From assembly GCA_019114415.1 (NCBI GenBank), contig DXFO01000006.1, forward strand, positions 1 to 32,398: a DNA stretch of 32,398 nucleotides, in the 5' to 3' direction. The notes beneath the pieces were generated by a model, which worked only from the letters and a program-made list of their open reading frames with translations, was not told the DNA's origin and ran no database searches. This document shows positions 21,794 to 30,263 of the stretch, in pieces; within the stretch, counting starts at the first letter, position 1, and every line of letters starts with the position of its first letter. The DNA is from Candidatus Gemmiger faecavium (GTDB taxonomy: Bacteria > Bacillota > Clostridia > Oscillospirales > Ruminococcaceae). A program made the translations under genes and the position numbers.

Positions 21794-24189
21794 GTCGCCG
21801 CCTTTCTCTGTGTCATTGCCTGCAGCTTATAAGCCACCGCGTCCGCCAGAGCGTTGACATCCATTCCCGGTGCCGGGTTGACGGTGATGCTCACGCCCCC
21901 CATGTTCATGCTCCCTCCGGCGGCCGTCATGCCGTTTATGTTCACGTTTGCTTGCAGGTTACTGGTGGCTGCGTTCATGGCCTGCTCCAGCCTCCATGAG
22001 TTTTCTCGGATTCCTTTTGCCATGCCCTGCATCATGTCAGGCATCCAAGATTCGTACTGGCGCAGCGGTCCGACGTCCGGCCGAGAGAAGTGCAGCCAGC
22101 TCGAGATTGTATCGGCAATCCCAGACACCGCCCCCACAACTCCATCGATCATCGAAGTGATGCCGTCAATGAATCCCTGGATAAAATCCTTGCCCCACTG
22201 CAGGGCCTGTCCAGGAAGCGACGTGATAAAACTCACCGCATCCTGAATTCCGGACACAACGGAATCTCTGATCCCCCCCACGGTGTTTGCGATAGATGTA
22301 GCCAAGTTGGAGAAAAATTGCTTTATGTTTTCTACGAGCGAATTTACTGCGTTGCGGAATCCGTCGAAGTTGTCATACAGCAGCTTGAACGCCCCCGCAA
22401 ACGGATTGACAATGAGCAGCAGCAGGCCCTGCCAATTGGTTTTGACAAACTCGATTACCGCGTTGAATGCGTTCGGGATGGTTTCTGTAAAGAAGCCCAC
22501 AATTGCATCTACAGTTTCAGATACCGCGGTTTTGACTCCTTCCCATATCTCTGCCGCTTTGCTTTTAAATGCCTCAAAGGCTTGCGGGACGGTTTCTGTG
22601 AAAAATCCCACAACGCTGTTCACTACTCCGGAAACAAACTCTGCAATTTGCTGTCCAATTTCGATCACTGCGTTTCTGAAATCTTCATTGGTGTTCCAGA
22701 GCGTCACCAATGCCGTTGTGGCGGCTACTATTGCAGTTATAACAATAGCGATCCAGTTTCCTTTTATCGCCGTATTTACCAGTTGTATTGCTTTTGCGAC
22801 GGCCGGAATTATCCCTCCCAGCTTTTGCACTTCCGTTGCTACAGAAGAAATTATTGCTGTAACATTCCATGTAATAAATGCAGCTCCAATTCCTGTGATC
22901 CCAGAAATTATTGTGTCTTTGTTATCAAGAATGTACTTTGCAAAGTTGGCTATCTCGGGAAGAATTTCTTCTGTAAAATAGGAAAATCCCGATCGAATTT
23001 CTTCCGCTACTGCCGAAAAATCAATTCCTTCTGTAAGGTTCAGAATTTCCTCGAAAATTCCATTGAATCCTTCTTTGATTTCATTTACTGCCGGCGAAAC
23101 TCTTTCCGAAAACTCCGCAGCATTTTCAGTAAATTCCAACTGCGCATTGTTGGCATCTACAATGTCTTTGTTGTTTTCATACCACGCTTCTGCTGTTTTG
23201 GCCAGTCCCTGGCTTGCCATTGCCTGCATAACTATGTTGGCTCGCTCCGCCTCTGAGCTGGCAGACTGCAGCGCAAGATTGAAGTAATCCTCCGCGGTCT
23301 CTGCGTCGGCCACAGCGTCATTCCACGCCTTGTTGGCCTCCGTGTTGGCTTTCATGGTCACCCCAAACTTTTCACCTTCTTGTGTGCCCCAGTTGAGCAC
23401 ATCGGCGAATGTTCCGGTCACGGTGCCGCTACGAATTGTCTCGTTGATGCTTTCGGCCAGGGAGTCAATGGGGATGCTGTCGCCGTATGTAGCCCAAGCA
23501 CCTGTCACAAGCTCAAGCATGTTCATGAGGTCTTGCTGCCCCAGTTTTAGTGCCTGTAAGTTTGCCGTGGCCGTGGCAGCTGTTTGGTCGTCTCCCAGCG
23601 CTACGTACAGTTGTCCGTATGCTTCCGCTGTTTGCTCCGCGGTATATCCCGCTTCCTGGCTGGAAGTTTCCAAGGTACCTATGATTTTGCGGTACTCTGT
23701 CGTGCTTTCCACCACATCAGAGATAGCGCTTCCGATGCTCTTGGCCGCCTCTACAATAGCGTTAGCACTGAATACGTCCTTGAATGACAACGCAGATCGC
23801 GAGGCGTCATCCATTGCATCTCCTACGTCTCCGATGCTATTTTCCAGTCCGGAAAGCTGGGACTTCATGCGGTTCAGCTCGGCAGTCGCCTCGTTGACGG
23901 CCTGCTGCCACTTTTGGGTGCGGGCGTCGTTTTCTCCAAACTGCTTTGCGGCGGCATTAAGGCCGTCTGTCAGCTTGTTCACTCGCTGCTGCTGGGTCTC
24001 GATCTGTTTGGTGAGCACTTTGGTCTGTGCTGCCAGCGCCTCCTGGCTTTTGTCGTTGGCGTCAAATGCGCTGGTTACCGCTTTCATCTCGGATGCGAGG
24101 GTTTTGGACTGCTGGATGATTCCGTTGATTTCCTTTCGGAACTGGGCCTCTCCATCAATTCCGATTTTCGGTCCGATATTTACTGCCAT
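21787..24189 (-). CDS. Tail tape measure protein
   Basis: 800 residues. Long N-terminal coiled coil (about 25-140), hydrophobic central segments (about 440-510: ITGIGAAFITWNVTAIISSV, AIVITAIVAATTALVTLW), repeated FFTETVPQAFEAFKSKAAEIWEG-like units, and an amphipathic C-terminus. It sets tail length; by the usual ~1.5 A per residue rule this predicts a tail of about 120 nm (inference). ATG follows the gpGT stop after 2 bases. Confidence 0.95.
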   Translation of the reverse strand: MAVNIGPKIGIDGEAQFRKEINGIIQQSKTLASEMKAVTSAFDANDKSQEALAAQTKVLTKQIETQQQRVNKLTDGLNAAAKQFGENDARTQKWQQAVNEATAELNRMKSQLSGLENSIGDVGDAMDDASRSALSFKDVFSANAIVEAAKSIGSAISDVVESTTEYRKIIGTLETSSQEAGYTAEQTAEAYGQLYVALGDDQTAATATANLQALKLGQQDLMNMLELVTGAWATYGDSIPIDSLAESINETIRSGTVTGTFADVLNWGTQEGEKFGVTMKANTEANKAWNDAVADAETAEDYFNLALQSASSEAERANIVMQAMASQGLAKTAEAWYENNKDIVDANNAQLEFTENAAEFSERVSPAVNEIKEGFNGIFEEILNLTEGIDFSAVAEEIRSGFSYFTEEILPEIANFAKYILDNKDTIISGITGIGAAFITWNVTAIISSVATEVQKLGGIIPAVAKAIQLVNTAIKGNWIAIVITAIVAATTALVTLWNTNEDFRNAVIEIGQQIAEFVSGVVNSVVGFFTETVPQAFEAFKSKAAEIWEGVKTAVSETVDAIVGFFTETIPNAFNAVIEFVKTNWQGLLLLIVNPFAGAFKLLYDNFDGFRNAVNSLVENIKQFFSNLATSIANTVGGIRDSVVSGIQDAVSFITSLPGQALQWGKDFIQGFIDGITSMIDGVVGAVSGIADTISSWLHFSRPDVGPLRQYESWMPDMMQGMAKGIRENSWRLEQAMNAATSNLQANVNINGMTAAGGSMNMGGVSITVNPAPGMDVNALADAVAYKLQAMTQRKAATW

Positions 24190-24191
24190 TT

Positions 24192-24380
24192 TTAATCACC
24201 TCTCAGATCGTCGCTTGTGTAGCGGATTTTTTGTTTCGCTCCATTCGAGATGGCCATGCAGGCGCACAGGTCCTGAATCTCTCCCGGCGTGGAGGACAGG
24301 GCCTCCGCTCTGGAAAGCCCTGCCCTCATACCGATGTACACGAGCCACGCCGTGGTGATCTTTACGGCGTGGCCTCGGCG
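24192..24380 (-). CDS. Tail chaperone T part, made by -1 frameshift
   Basis: A 62-residue frame (RRGHAVKITTAWLVYIGMRA ... RYTSDDLRGD) lies in the -1 frame relative to the upstream chaperone gene and lacks its own start signals. The slippery heptamer A-AAA-AAC on the minus strand (24386-24380) is followed after 6 bases by a perfect 10-bp stem-loop (24364-24373 with 24344-24353). Slippage yields a 183-residue gpGT-like fusion. The organisation matches the conserved G/GT frameshift of siphophage tail assembly genes. Confidence 0.85.
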   Translation of the reverse strand, partial: RRGHAVKITTAWLVYIGMRAGLSRAEALSSTPGEIQDLCACMAISNGAKQKIRYTSDDLRGD

Positions 24381-24742
24381 TTTTTTCGGCTGGGCTCAAC
24401 CTCCACGGTAACCTGCTGCCCTTCCTTCATAGTGGCCATGACAGCCTCTCTGATACGCTTCAGATCTTTCAGTTCAACGGCGTCGCAAAGCTCTTCCGAA
24501 GTAAGAGTCATTTGTTCTTCCGGTTCTTCTCCGACGGCCTTGCATTTTACCCGCTCATAGCGAGCTGCCCCCCGGATCATAGCTGCAGCCATGAACACGA
24601 TATCCTCCAGGGTTTTCGCGGCTCCATTGCTTTCCATTGCTGCAGCCATCTTTTCCAGCCCTCCAAACCGCTTTGCGATCTCGGACTGGGCCGAAACGGT
24701 GTATTTCATGGGAAACTTTTTCCCTAAAATTTCGAGTTCCAT
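24362..24742 (-). CDS. Tail assembly chaperone (gpG-like)
   Basis: 126 residues (MELEILGKKFPMKYTVSAQS ... VTVEVEPSRKNAEATP). Size, helical content and position between major tail and tape measure proteins identify the gpG-like chaperone that loads tail tube protein on the tape measure. ATG 24742 directly follows the major tail stop. The 3' end carries the frameshift signal. Confidence 0.85.
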   Translation of the reverse strand: MELEILGKKFPMKYTVSAQSEIAKRFGGLEKMAAAMESNGAAKTLEDIVFMAAAMIRGAARYERVKCKAVGEEPEEQMTLTSEELCDAVELKDLKRIREAVMATMKEGQQVTVEVEPSRKNAEATP

Positions 24743-24744
24743 CT

Positions 24745-25335
24745 TTACGCCCCTCCCTGGCTGAGAAAAGCCTTTACGGCGGCATACGCCTCTTCTTCGG
24801 TGGCGAAAGGCGTGGGCACTTCGCACTTCCATTTGTGCTTTCCGTTCAGACTGCGCATGATAGCGGCCGTCAGCTCCTGCGTCTGCCAGTCGATCTCCTT
24901 TTCTTTGGTCTTGATGGACTCGGCCGGCATGTTGAACTTGATGCGCGGGTAGACCACCGCGATGAACTTGTCCACGCCTTTTTCGCGCACCATTTTCACA
25001 TGGCCATACCCCAGATCAGGTGGCGCCGTGTCGTCGTCGTAGTCGTCCCACTCGGTATCCGACGCCACCGTTGTCTGATTTTTGATGCCCAGAATCATCT
25101 TGGCTGCAGTTGCCTGCAGGCCATTGATGGTAATGTTCGCGTCGCCGGAGACGAACCGGCCGGTGTCGCTTTCGTCCACCACGTTGTTGGCGTAGAAATC
25201 GTTGTCTTCAGCGACTTCGATGCTGTCGGAGTAGCTTACGCCGGCGCCCAGATCCATGCCTTCGGTGTATTTGTCGGTCCCCGAGCTGCCGTCATACAGC
25301 GCAACGTAGGGTTTCGAGTATCCGATCGTTACCAT
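24745..25335 (-). CDS. Major tail protein (phi13 family)
   Basis: 196 residues, acidic and beta-rich (VTIGYSKPYVALYDG; IEVAEDNDFYANN; DANITINGL; VYPRIKFNMPAESIKTKEKE). Matches the phi13-type major tail tube protein that polymerises into the tail. ATG follows AGGAGTGAGAAT. Located between the gp10-like protein and the chaperones. Confidence 0.9.
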   Translation of the reverse strand: MVTIGYSKPYVALYDGSSGTDKYTEGMDLGAGVSYSDSIEVAEDNDFYANNVVDESDTGRFVSGDANITINGLQATAAKMILGIKNQTTVASDTEWDDYDDDTAPPDLGYGHVKMVREKGVDKFIAVVYPRIKFNMPAESIKTKEKEIDWQTQELTAAIMRSLNGKHKWKCEVPTPFATEEEAYAAVKAFLSQGGA

Positions 25336-25339
25336 ATTC

Positions 25340-25834
25340 TCACTCCTTTATTTCTGATATTTTTTTGTCTGCCGCTTTTCTCCCTGCTTCTATGGCCGGT
25401 CCTTTTGTCGCATTCACGGCCGTGCGAATAAACGGCGTCTTTTCTCTTATGCTGCTTCCAGATTCTGCGGCGCGTGCGATCATGGAATTAGGCTGCCCCT
25501 GCGGATATGTCTTGGTTTTTACCTTGTTGTACCCAGAAAATCCGAGCTTTACGTTGTAATATCCATCTTCATTCTGCATGGGAGATATGCCAAATCCCTT
25601 TTCCAGCCCCTTTTTCTGCGCATTAGTCAGACCTGTCTGTCTCTTCTCTCGATACGCTGCCAGGGCTTCCGCTTCGGTGACCGTGGGAAGAGCTTCCATA
25701 TTCTGGCGGACCTTGTCCGCCACCACATCGGCCATTGCATATACTGCAGCCCCACAGATCTCCGGCGTGTTTGCCCCGATTCTCTGGAGGTATTCCGTGT
25801 ATTCTTCCAAGCCTTTAAACTGGAACTTTGCCAT
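25340..25834 (-). CDS. HK97 gp10-like head-tail protein
   Basis: 164 residues (FKGLEEYTEYLQRIG ... YAMADVVADKVRQNMEALP), ending in a helical basic tail. Pattern and location match HK97 gp10-like connector/tail-completion proteins. Starts 2 bases after the next upstream gene ends. Confidence 0.8.
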   Translation of the reverse strand: MAKFQFKGLEEYTEYLQRIGANTPEICGAAVYAMADVVADKVRQNMEALPTVTEAEALAAYREKRQTGLTNAQKKGLEKGFGISPMQNEDGYYNVKLGFSGYNKVKTKTYPQGQPNSMIARAAESGSSIREKTPFIRTAVNATKGPAIEAGRKAADKKISEIKE

Positions 25835-25836
25835 CT

Positions 25837-26154
25837 TTATACCTCAAACACCCATTCATCGTGAATAAGGCCTGTGTCCTCTTCGTATTGGGTGCTGTTT
25901 TTGTACCAGCAGCATCCAGACTGATCCAGCACTTTCGGGATGGCCTCTCTCAGCGGGTCTGCTTCGTCTTTTGTGTAGAGATCTACTGTTCCCTGATCCG
26001 CGTCTTCATCGTGCTTTCCATCTGCCAGAAAGGGATTTGAGGAATCTTCGGCCCACACTACATAAGGAGGCGTCGGATTTGCTTTCGCATGATATCGGTA
26101 CACATTTTGCGTCACACTCAGTAGTGCGTTTTTGATGGTGTCAAGACGATTCAA
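25837..26154 (-). CDS. Tail terminator-like protein
   Basis: 105 residues (MNRLDTIKNALLSVTQNVYR ... YVVWAEDSSN). Compact alpha/beta protein in the position of the tail terminator/completion factor. Start uncertain: TTG 26154 has AAAGG at 10 bases, while TTG 26163 lies almost on that site. Confidence 0.7.
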   Translation of the reverse strand: MNRLDTIKNALLSVTQNVYRYHAKANPTPPYVVWAEDSSNPFLADGKHDEDADQGTVDLYTKDEADPLREAIPKVLDQSGCCWYKNSTQYEEDTGLIHDEWVFEV

Positions 26155-26506
26155 GGTTCTCAATCCTTTCGAGCGTCAGATCTGTCACCGGCTGCCCGTC
26201 TTCGTCCAGCAGGTGCTGCACCTGAATGATCTTGTAGTACCCGGCGGTAGCTTCATCCATTACAGGCATCAGCTGGCAGCGGTCGGCCGTGGAGATCCCG
26301 GCGTTCCTTTGGATCTCGATCAGCAGGTCTGCCCTGTCATTGTGGGAATGCGCCGTCCAGAACCTTTGAATTCCTACGGTTTTGTCTCCGTAGCAGCTGC
26401 GAAAAAAACACCTTGTCCATTTGGGTACCGGCATTTCTCCCGCTTTGGCCGTGTTTACGGCCCTCCAGATGGTTGCAATCCCGGAATCAAGGAGCATTTT
26501 GTCCAC
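26141..26506 (-). CDS. Head-tail joining protein
   Basis: 121 residues, beta-rich (RFWTAHSHNDRADLLIEIQR; YYKIIQVQHLLDEDGQPVTDLTLER), as in head-closure proteins such as SPP1 gp16. GTG 26506 overlaps the preceding gene; ATG 26497 is an alternative. Confidence 0.7.
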   Translation of the reverse strand: MDKMLLDSGIATIWRAVNTAKAGEMPVPKWTRCFFRSCYGDKTVGIQRFWTAHSHNDRADLLIEIQRNAGISTADRCQLMPVMDEATAGYYKIIQVQHLLDEDGQPVTDLTLERIENLESS

Positions 26507-26780
26507 CCGCTTTCTCGCTGAAGATTCTGTTGTTGAGCGCGTATCTCAGATCTCTCGGCATGGGCTCGTTTGTAGCTCTCTTGCGGAACAGATACGCTGC
26601 ATACTCCACAATGAGCCCTCCATCTTCCGCCGAGAACGGCTCCTGCAGCGTCACTCCCTCTCGGGAGATCCGCTGCAGGGCCACTCGCAGAAGGTGCTGG
26701 AGCTGCGCAAGCCGGATTGCATCAGGATACATCTGGTTCAGGTCCGCTTTGAGCAGGACCAGAAGGTCAGCTTGCGTCAT
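26487..26780 (-). CDS. Head-tail connector (gp6-like)
   Basis: 97 residues, all-helical (LKADLNQMYPDAIRLAQLQHLL ... VEYAAYLFRKR). Fits the gp6-like connector that docks under the portal. ATG behind AGGAGGAGCCT. Confidence 0.75.
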   Translation of the reverse strand: MTQADLLVLLKADLNQMYPDAIRLAQLQHLLRVALQRISREGVTLQEPFSAEDGGLIVEYAAYLFRKRATNEPMPRDLRYALNNRIFSEKAGGQNAP

Positions 26781-26790
26781 AGGCTCCTCC

Positions 26791-28455
26791 TTAGGCGCTC
26801 TTGGTCACCGATACGGTATAGGTCTTGACGGACACGCCCTTGGTGACGGTGATGGTCAGATCGTGAGCGGAGCTGTCCGCCGCCCACTTGATGGTGGCGC
26901 CGTTGGGGTAGTTTTTGCCCTGGTAGGCAATGGTCACTTCAGCTTTGGCCTGAGTGGGGGAGGCGGTTACGATGTCGCTGGCGGCACTGGCGGCAGCGAT
27001 GGTGTACGCCGTCTTGTTCGGATCAAAGGTCGGGGACAGGGTCTCGCTGCCGATGGTCAACGCAGCCAGGGACGCATCGTTGGCCGTGTCGCCCGGGAAG
27101 GTGGCGCTTGCCTGCGGTTCGGAATTGATGGCCATAACCACAAAGCCTTCCGCGATGATCGGCTCGCCGTCGTAGCGGGCAGTGCCCTTGAACGCAATCT
27201 GATCGTCCGCAAAGCGGTATTCGTCGCTGCGCTCAAACGTGCTGCCGGCGCGCTCCACCAGCAGATACAGGTCGCCATAGCCGGCCACAATGTTGTTGTC
27301 GGCGATGATGTCATCGGACAGCACTTCCACAATACCGCCCAGCACCGGCATCGTACCGTTCATACCGCTTACGATGGCGCCGGCGGAGTTGATGCTCATG
27401 GCCTCTACCATCAGGGTGTTGTAGGTGGTCTCGTTCATGGCCCAGAACTTCTCTCCGCGGCTGTATTTGCCCTTCATGGCAGCAGCGGCTTTTCCGATCG
27501 CCTGGAACAGTTCCAGTCCGTGCTTGTCTCCCAGGTTGATGACGTTGGTGGATTTCAGGTTCTCCCAGGGCCGGGCGGTGGCCGGGTAGTCGCTGGGCTG
27601 CGCGGTCTGCTCCAGCCGGGGGACGACGCCCAGAGGCATTTTGATTCCAGTGCCGTACAGAATCGCCTTATCCAGCGCAATGCCGATGGAGGCACCCAGC
27701 ATTTCGATGATCTCGGCCGCCAGGTTCAGGTCGCTGTCTTCCAGGGAGGCCTTGCAGATGTAGATGATACCGCCTACCTTGTAGCCGTCCATCTCAACCT
27801 GATTGATGGCAAAGGACAGCTCGCTCAGGCTGGCGCAGGCCTCGGTCCATACCGCCTCCGGGATCTGGCCCATAACACTCTGCCGTGCTTTGCCATTGAC
27901 GGGCCGCAGGCGTACATGCCTTACCAGTTTGGAATAGTCCATGATGTTCTGCCGGATCAGGTCCAGCACCACCACAGGGATGGTCAGCTCGGCGCCGGTG
28001 ACGCTGCGCTTTTCATCGCTCTGGCCCAGCTGCCGCACGCGCTGCAGAAAAGACTGCACGTCTTCCCGCTGCACAAAGGCAGTACGCTCCTGCATGTTCA
28101 TGCCAAAAAATTTCTTTCTGGTGTCGTACATCTCTTTGCTCCTTTCTTCGCCCTCGTTTCCGGGCGCCTCCGGCTGCGCTTCCGGGGCTTTTTCGCTTTC
28201 TTTCAGCTCGGTCTCCAGGCGCTCGATTTCGCCCGACAGTCGGCTTTTCTCTTTTTCGTGGTCGGATTTTTCGGCGTCGAACTTTTCCGCCTCTTCCTCC
28301 ACGATCTTCTGATCTTCTTCGCTGGACGCCTGCTTGACCGCTTCAACCAGTTCAGCCTCCCTGGTATCGAAGTCCTTGTCCTTGGCGCGGAGATCTTCCA
28401 GCTCTTTGCGCATTTTGTCGATCTTGTGCCGCAGCACAATGCTTTTAAGTGCCAT
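26791..28455 (-). CDS. HK97-fold major capsid protein with C-terminal beta-sandwich
   Basis: 554 residues. Residues 1-~105 form a charged coiled coil (delta/scaffold domain, probably removed by the protease). Residues ~145-455 are the HK97 fold (TIPVVVLDLIRQNIMDYS; ALDKAILYGTGIKMPLGVV). From about 465 to the end is a cadherin-like beta-sandwich module (LAALTIGSETLSPTFDPNKT ... LTITVTKGVSVKTYTVSVTK), probably displayed on the capsid surface. Unusually long because of both additions. ATG follows AGGAGAAAAAG. Confidence 0.93.
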   Translation of the reverse strand: MALKSIVLRHKIDKMRKELEDLRAKDKDFDTREAELVEAVKQASSEEDQKIVEEEAEKFDAEKSDHEKEKSRLSGEIERLETELKESEKAPEAQPEAPGNEGEERSKEMYDTRKKFFGMNMQERTAFVQREDVQSFLQRVRQLGQSDEKRSVTGAELTIPVVVLDLIRQNIMDYSKLVRHVRLRPVNGKARQSVMGQIPEAVWTEACASLSELSFAINQVEMDGYKVGGIIYICKASLEDSDLNLAAEIIEMLGASIGIALDKAILYGTGIKMPLGVVPRLEQTAQPSDYPATARPWENLKSTNVINLGDKHGLELFQAIGKAAAAMKGKYSRGEKFWAMNETTYNTLMVEAMSINSAGAIVSGMNGTMPVLGGIVEVLSDDIIADNNIVAGYGDLYLLVERAGSTFERSDEYRFADDQIAFKGTARYDGEPIIAEGFVVMAINSEPQASATFPGDTANDASLAALTIGSETLSPTFDPNKTAYTIAAASAASDIVTASPTQAKAEVTIAYQGKNYPNGATIKWAADSSAHDLTITVTKGVSVKTYTVSVTKSA

Positions 28456-29050
28456 CTTTTTCTCCTTTCAGGCGCGACAGCATTTTTTCGCGCCACTGCT
28501 CTCTTTTTTCTTTTTTGGCCTTTTCCAGCCTTTCATGGGCCGTCTGCAGCTCTTCTTTGGCTCGGGCCGTGACGCTGGTCTGGGTGTAGGCCGGGAATGT
28601 ACAGGGGCTTACCTCGAAAAGCGGATAGACCTCCAGGATGCGCGTGCGGTATGTGCCGTCGTCGTCCCAGCTCTCTTCCATTTTCGAGATTTCAAACCCA
28701 AAACTGCAGCCGTTCACATCTCCGCGGTCTACTCTGGCATAGGCATTTTTGGCATCCTGATCTTGTTCGTTGATCTCCACGCCGCCGGGCAGCCCCCGCT
28801 GGTCTTCCCGAAGGTCGGCAGTTTTGTTTCCGGTGCTTCCCAGCACAATATCGGGGTTATGGTTCCACAGGACCTTCACGTCCTGCCCGGAGGCCAGCGC
28901 TCTGGCAAATGCCCCCGGCGCAATGGACTCGACCCATCCCGGGCACACTTCGTAGGGCTGGTCGAACACCGCAAAATAGCCTTCCAGGCGGCGTTTTCCG
29001 TTTTCTTCGCGGATCTTCATGCCGCTCATCTGCATCGTTCTGACTTCCAT
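28445..29050 (-). CDS. HK97 prohead protease (U35)
   Basis: 201 residues. LEGYFAVFDQPYE, VLWNHNPDIVLG (catalytic His in the LxNHN motif), GDVNGCSFGF (Ser) and LFEVSPCTFPAY are U35 family hallmarks. Processes capsid delta domains during maturation. ATG 29050 follows GGAGGTGAGTGAA. Ends within the capsid gene start. Confidence 0.92.
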   Translation of the reverse strand: MEVRTMQMSGMKIREENGKRRLEGYFAVFDQPYEVCPGWVESIAPGAFARALASGQDVKVLWNHNPDIVLGSTGNKTADLREDQRGLPGGVEINEQDQDAKNAYARVDRGDVNGCSFGFEISKMEESWDDDGTYRTRILEVYPLFEVSPCTFPAYTQTSVTARAKEELQTAHERLEKAKKEKREQWREKMLSRLKGEKDGT

Positions 29051-29051
29051 T

Positions 29052-30245
29052 TCACTCACCTCCATTCTGAATCAGTTTTTTCTGGTCGCCAATCATTCCT
29101 TGCGGGATGAAGTTTTCCAGAATTACGAGATCTTTCAGGCCTCTCGGAGACAGACCCAGCCAGTCTCTCACTTCATCTCCGTCCATGATCCCTCGAATAA
29201 ACTGGTCATCCGCAATGGACGCCAGGTCTTTGAGGTCGTAGTTGTACAGGCTTCTGGCATTCATGCGGAAAAATCTTGTGGGACTGATGAGCAGCTTTTT
29301 GGTCATTTCCTGTTCCAGGATCTGTGCCGTTTGCATCACCTTTGTAGACACGAAGTTGTTCCACTCTTCCCGCTTGAAGTCTCCGACGCCCAAAACAAAC
29401 GGCGGCACCCCGATAATGGAGGCCACCGTGCGTTTGTCGATTTGTACTACATCAGAGATTGCGAGATCCGCCAAGGAAAGCGGTTTTACCTGCTCGACCG
29501 AAAACTGCTCCGCCGGAATGATCCAAGGTTCCCCCGGCTCCTGGGTTTCCAGATAGCTCTGGGACAGTTTTTTCCGTCCGGCAGGACTGGCGAATTCTTC
29601 TACCAGTCCATCTACTTTTACGATCAACGAGGGCTTCCACTTGCTGCTCATGAAGCTTTTCGACGTAGCTGCTGCCTGTCCCAGGTTGTTGGCCACATCT
29701 TTGAGTACAACCCGGTACCCTTTTCCCATCCACGGATAGTCACTGTCCGGGTTCAGAACGAAGTGCAGCACATTGTCCGGAGAATATTCCTTTCCGGAAA
29801 TCATCACTTTGTATCCCCACCCATCCGGTATAAAAACCGTTTTGGACGGTGGAATGGGCACAAGATCCCTGATGATTCCCCTTCTTGTGTCCGGCCACAC
29901 TACCGCGTTTCCGTTACCTTCCAACAGCATGTTTCTTACAATCCAGTAGATAAATCCGGTTCTTGTCATGTACTGGTTCGGGTTGATATCGATTTTTCTG
30001 GACAGCTCGTCCTGTATCCGCATATCTCCTTCTGCCGTGTTTTCCATCAGGTAGATGGTCATGCTGGACACGAGCTTGGCGATCGTGTCCACCGCTGCAA
30101 CGACTTCCGGATTGTGCGCCAGGCTCGTGTACCCCATACACTCGATCGTTTCCCACTGAGACGAATCCACGAAAGCTACCCGGCTGCGCTTCTGCGCGGG
30201 CTCATCTCTCGCCAGCTGTTTGGAACGTTTGCTTTTTCTGCTCAT
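29052..30245 (-). CDS. Portal protein (HK97 family)
   Basis: 397 residues. HNPEVVAAVDTIAKLVSSM, LLEGNGNAVVWPD, VLHFVLNPDSDYPWMGKG and ASIIGVPPFVLG are typical of HK97-type portals, the dodecameric DNA channel. ATG 30245 has GAGGTG upstream. Lies between terL and protease. Confidence 0.95.
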   Translation of the reverse strand: MSRKSKRSKQLARDEPAQKRSRVAFVDSSQWETIECMGYTSLAHNPEVVAAVDTIAKLVSSMTIYLMENTAEGDMRIQDELSRKIDINPNQYMTRTGFIYWIVRNMLLEGNGNAVVWPDTRRGIIRDLVPIPPSKTVFIPDGWGYKVMISGKEYSPDNVLHFVLNPDSDYPWMGKGYRVVLKDVANNLGQAAATSKSFMSSKWKPSLIVKVDGLVEEFASPAGRKKLSQSYLETQEPGEPWIIPAEQFSVEQVKPLSLADLAISDVVQIDKRTVASIIGVPPFVLGVGDFKREEWNNFVSTKVMQTAQILEQEMTKKLLISPTRFFRMNARSLYNYDLKDLASIADDQFIRGIMDGDEVRDWLGLSPRGLKDLVILENFIPQGMIGDQKKLIQNGGE

Positions 30246-30263
30246 CGGCTTCACCTCTTTCTG

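Noticed and set aside
24196..24399. 67-residue separate gene with ATG start at the chaperone end
   Set aside because: It lies in a third frame relative to both the gpG frame and the -1 continuation, which has a complete frameshift signal.
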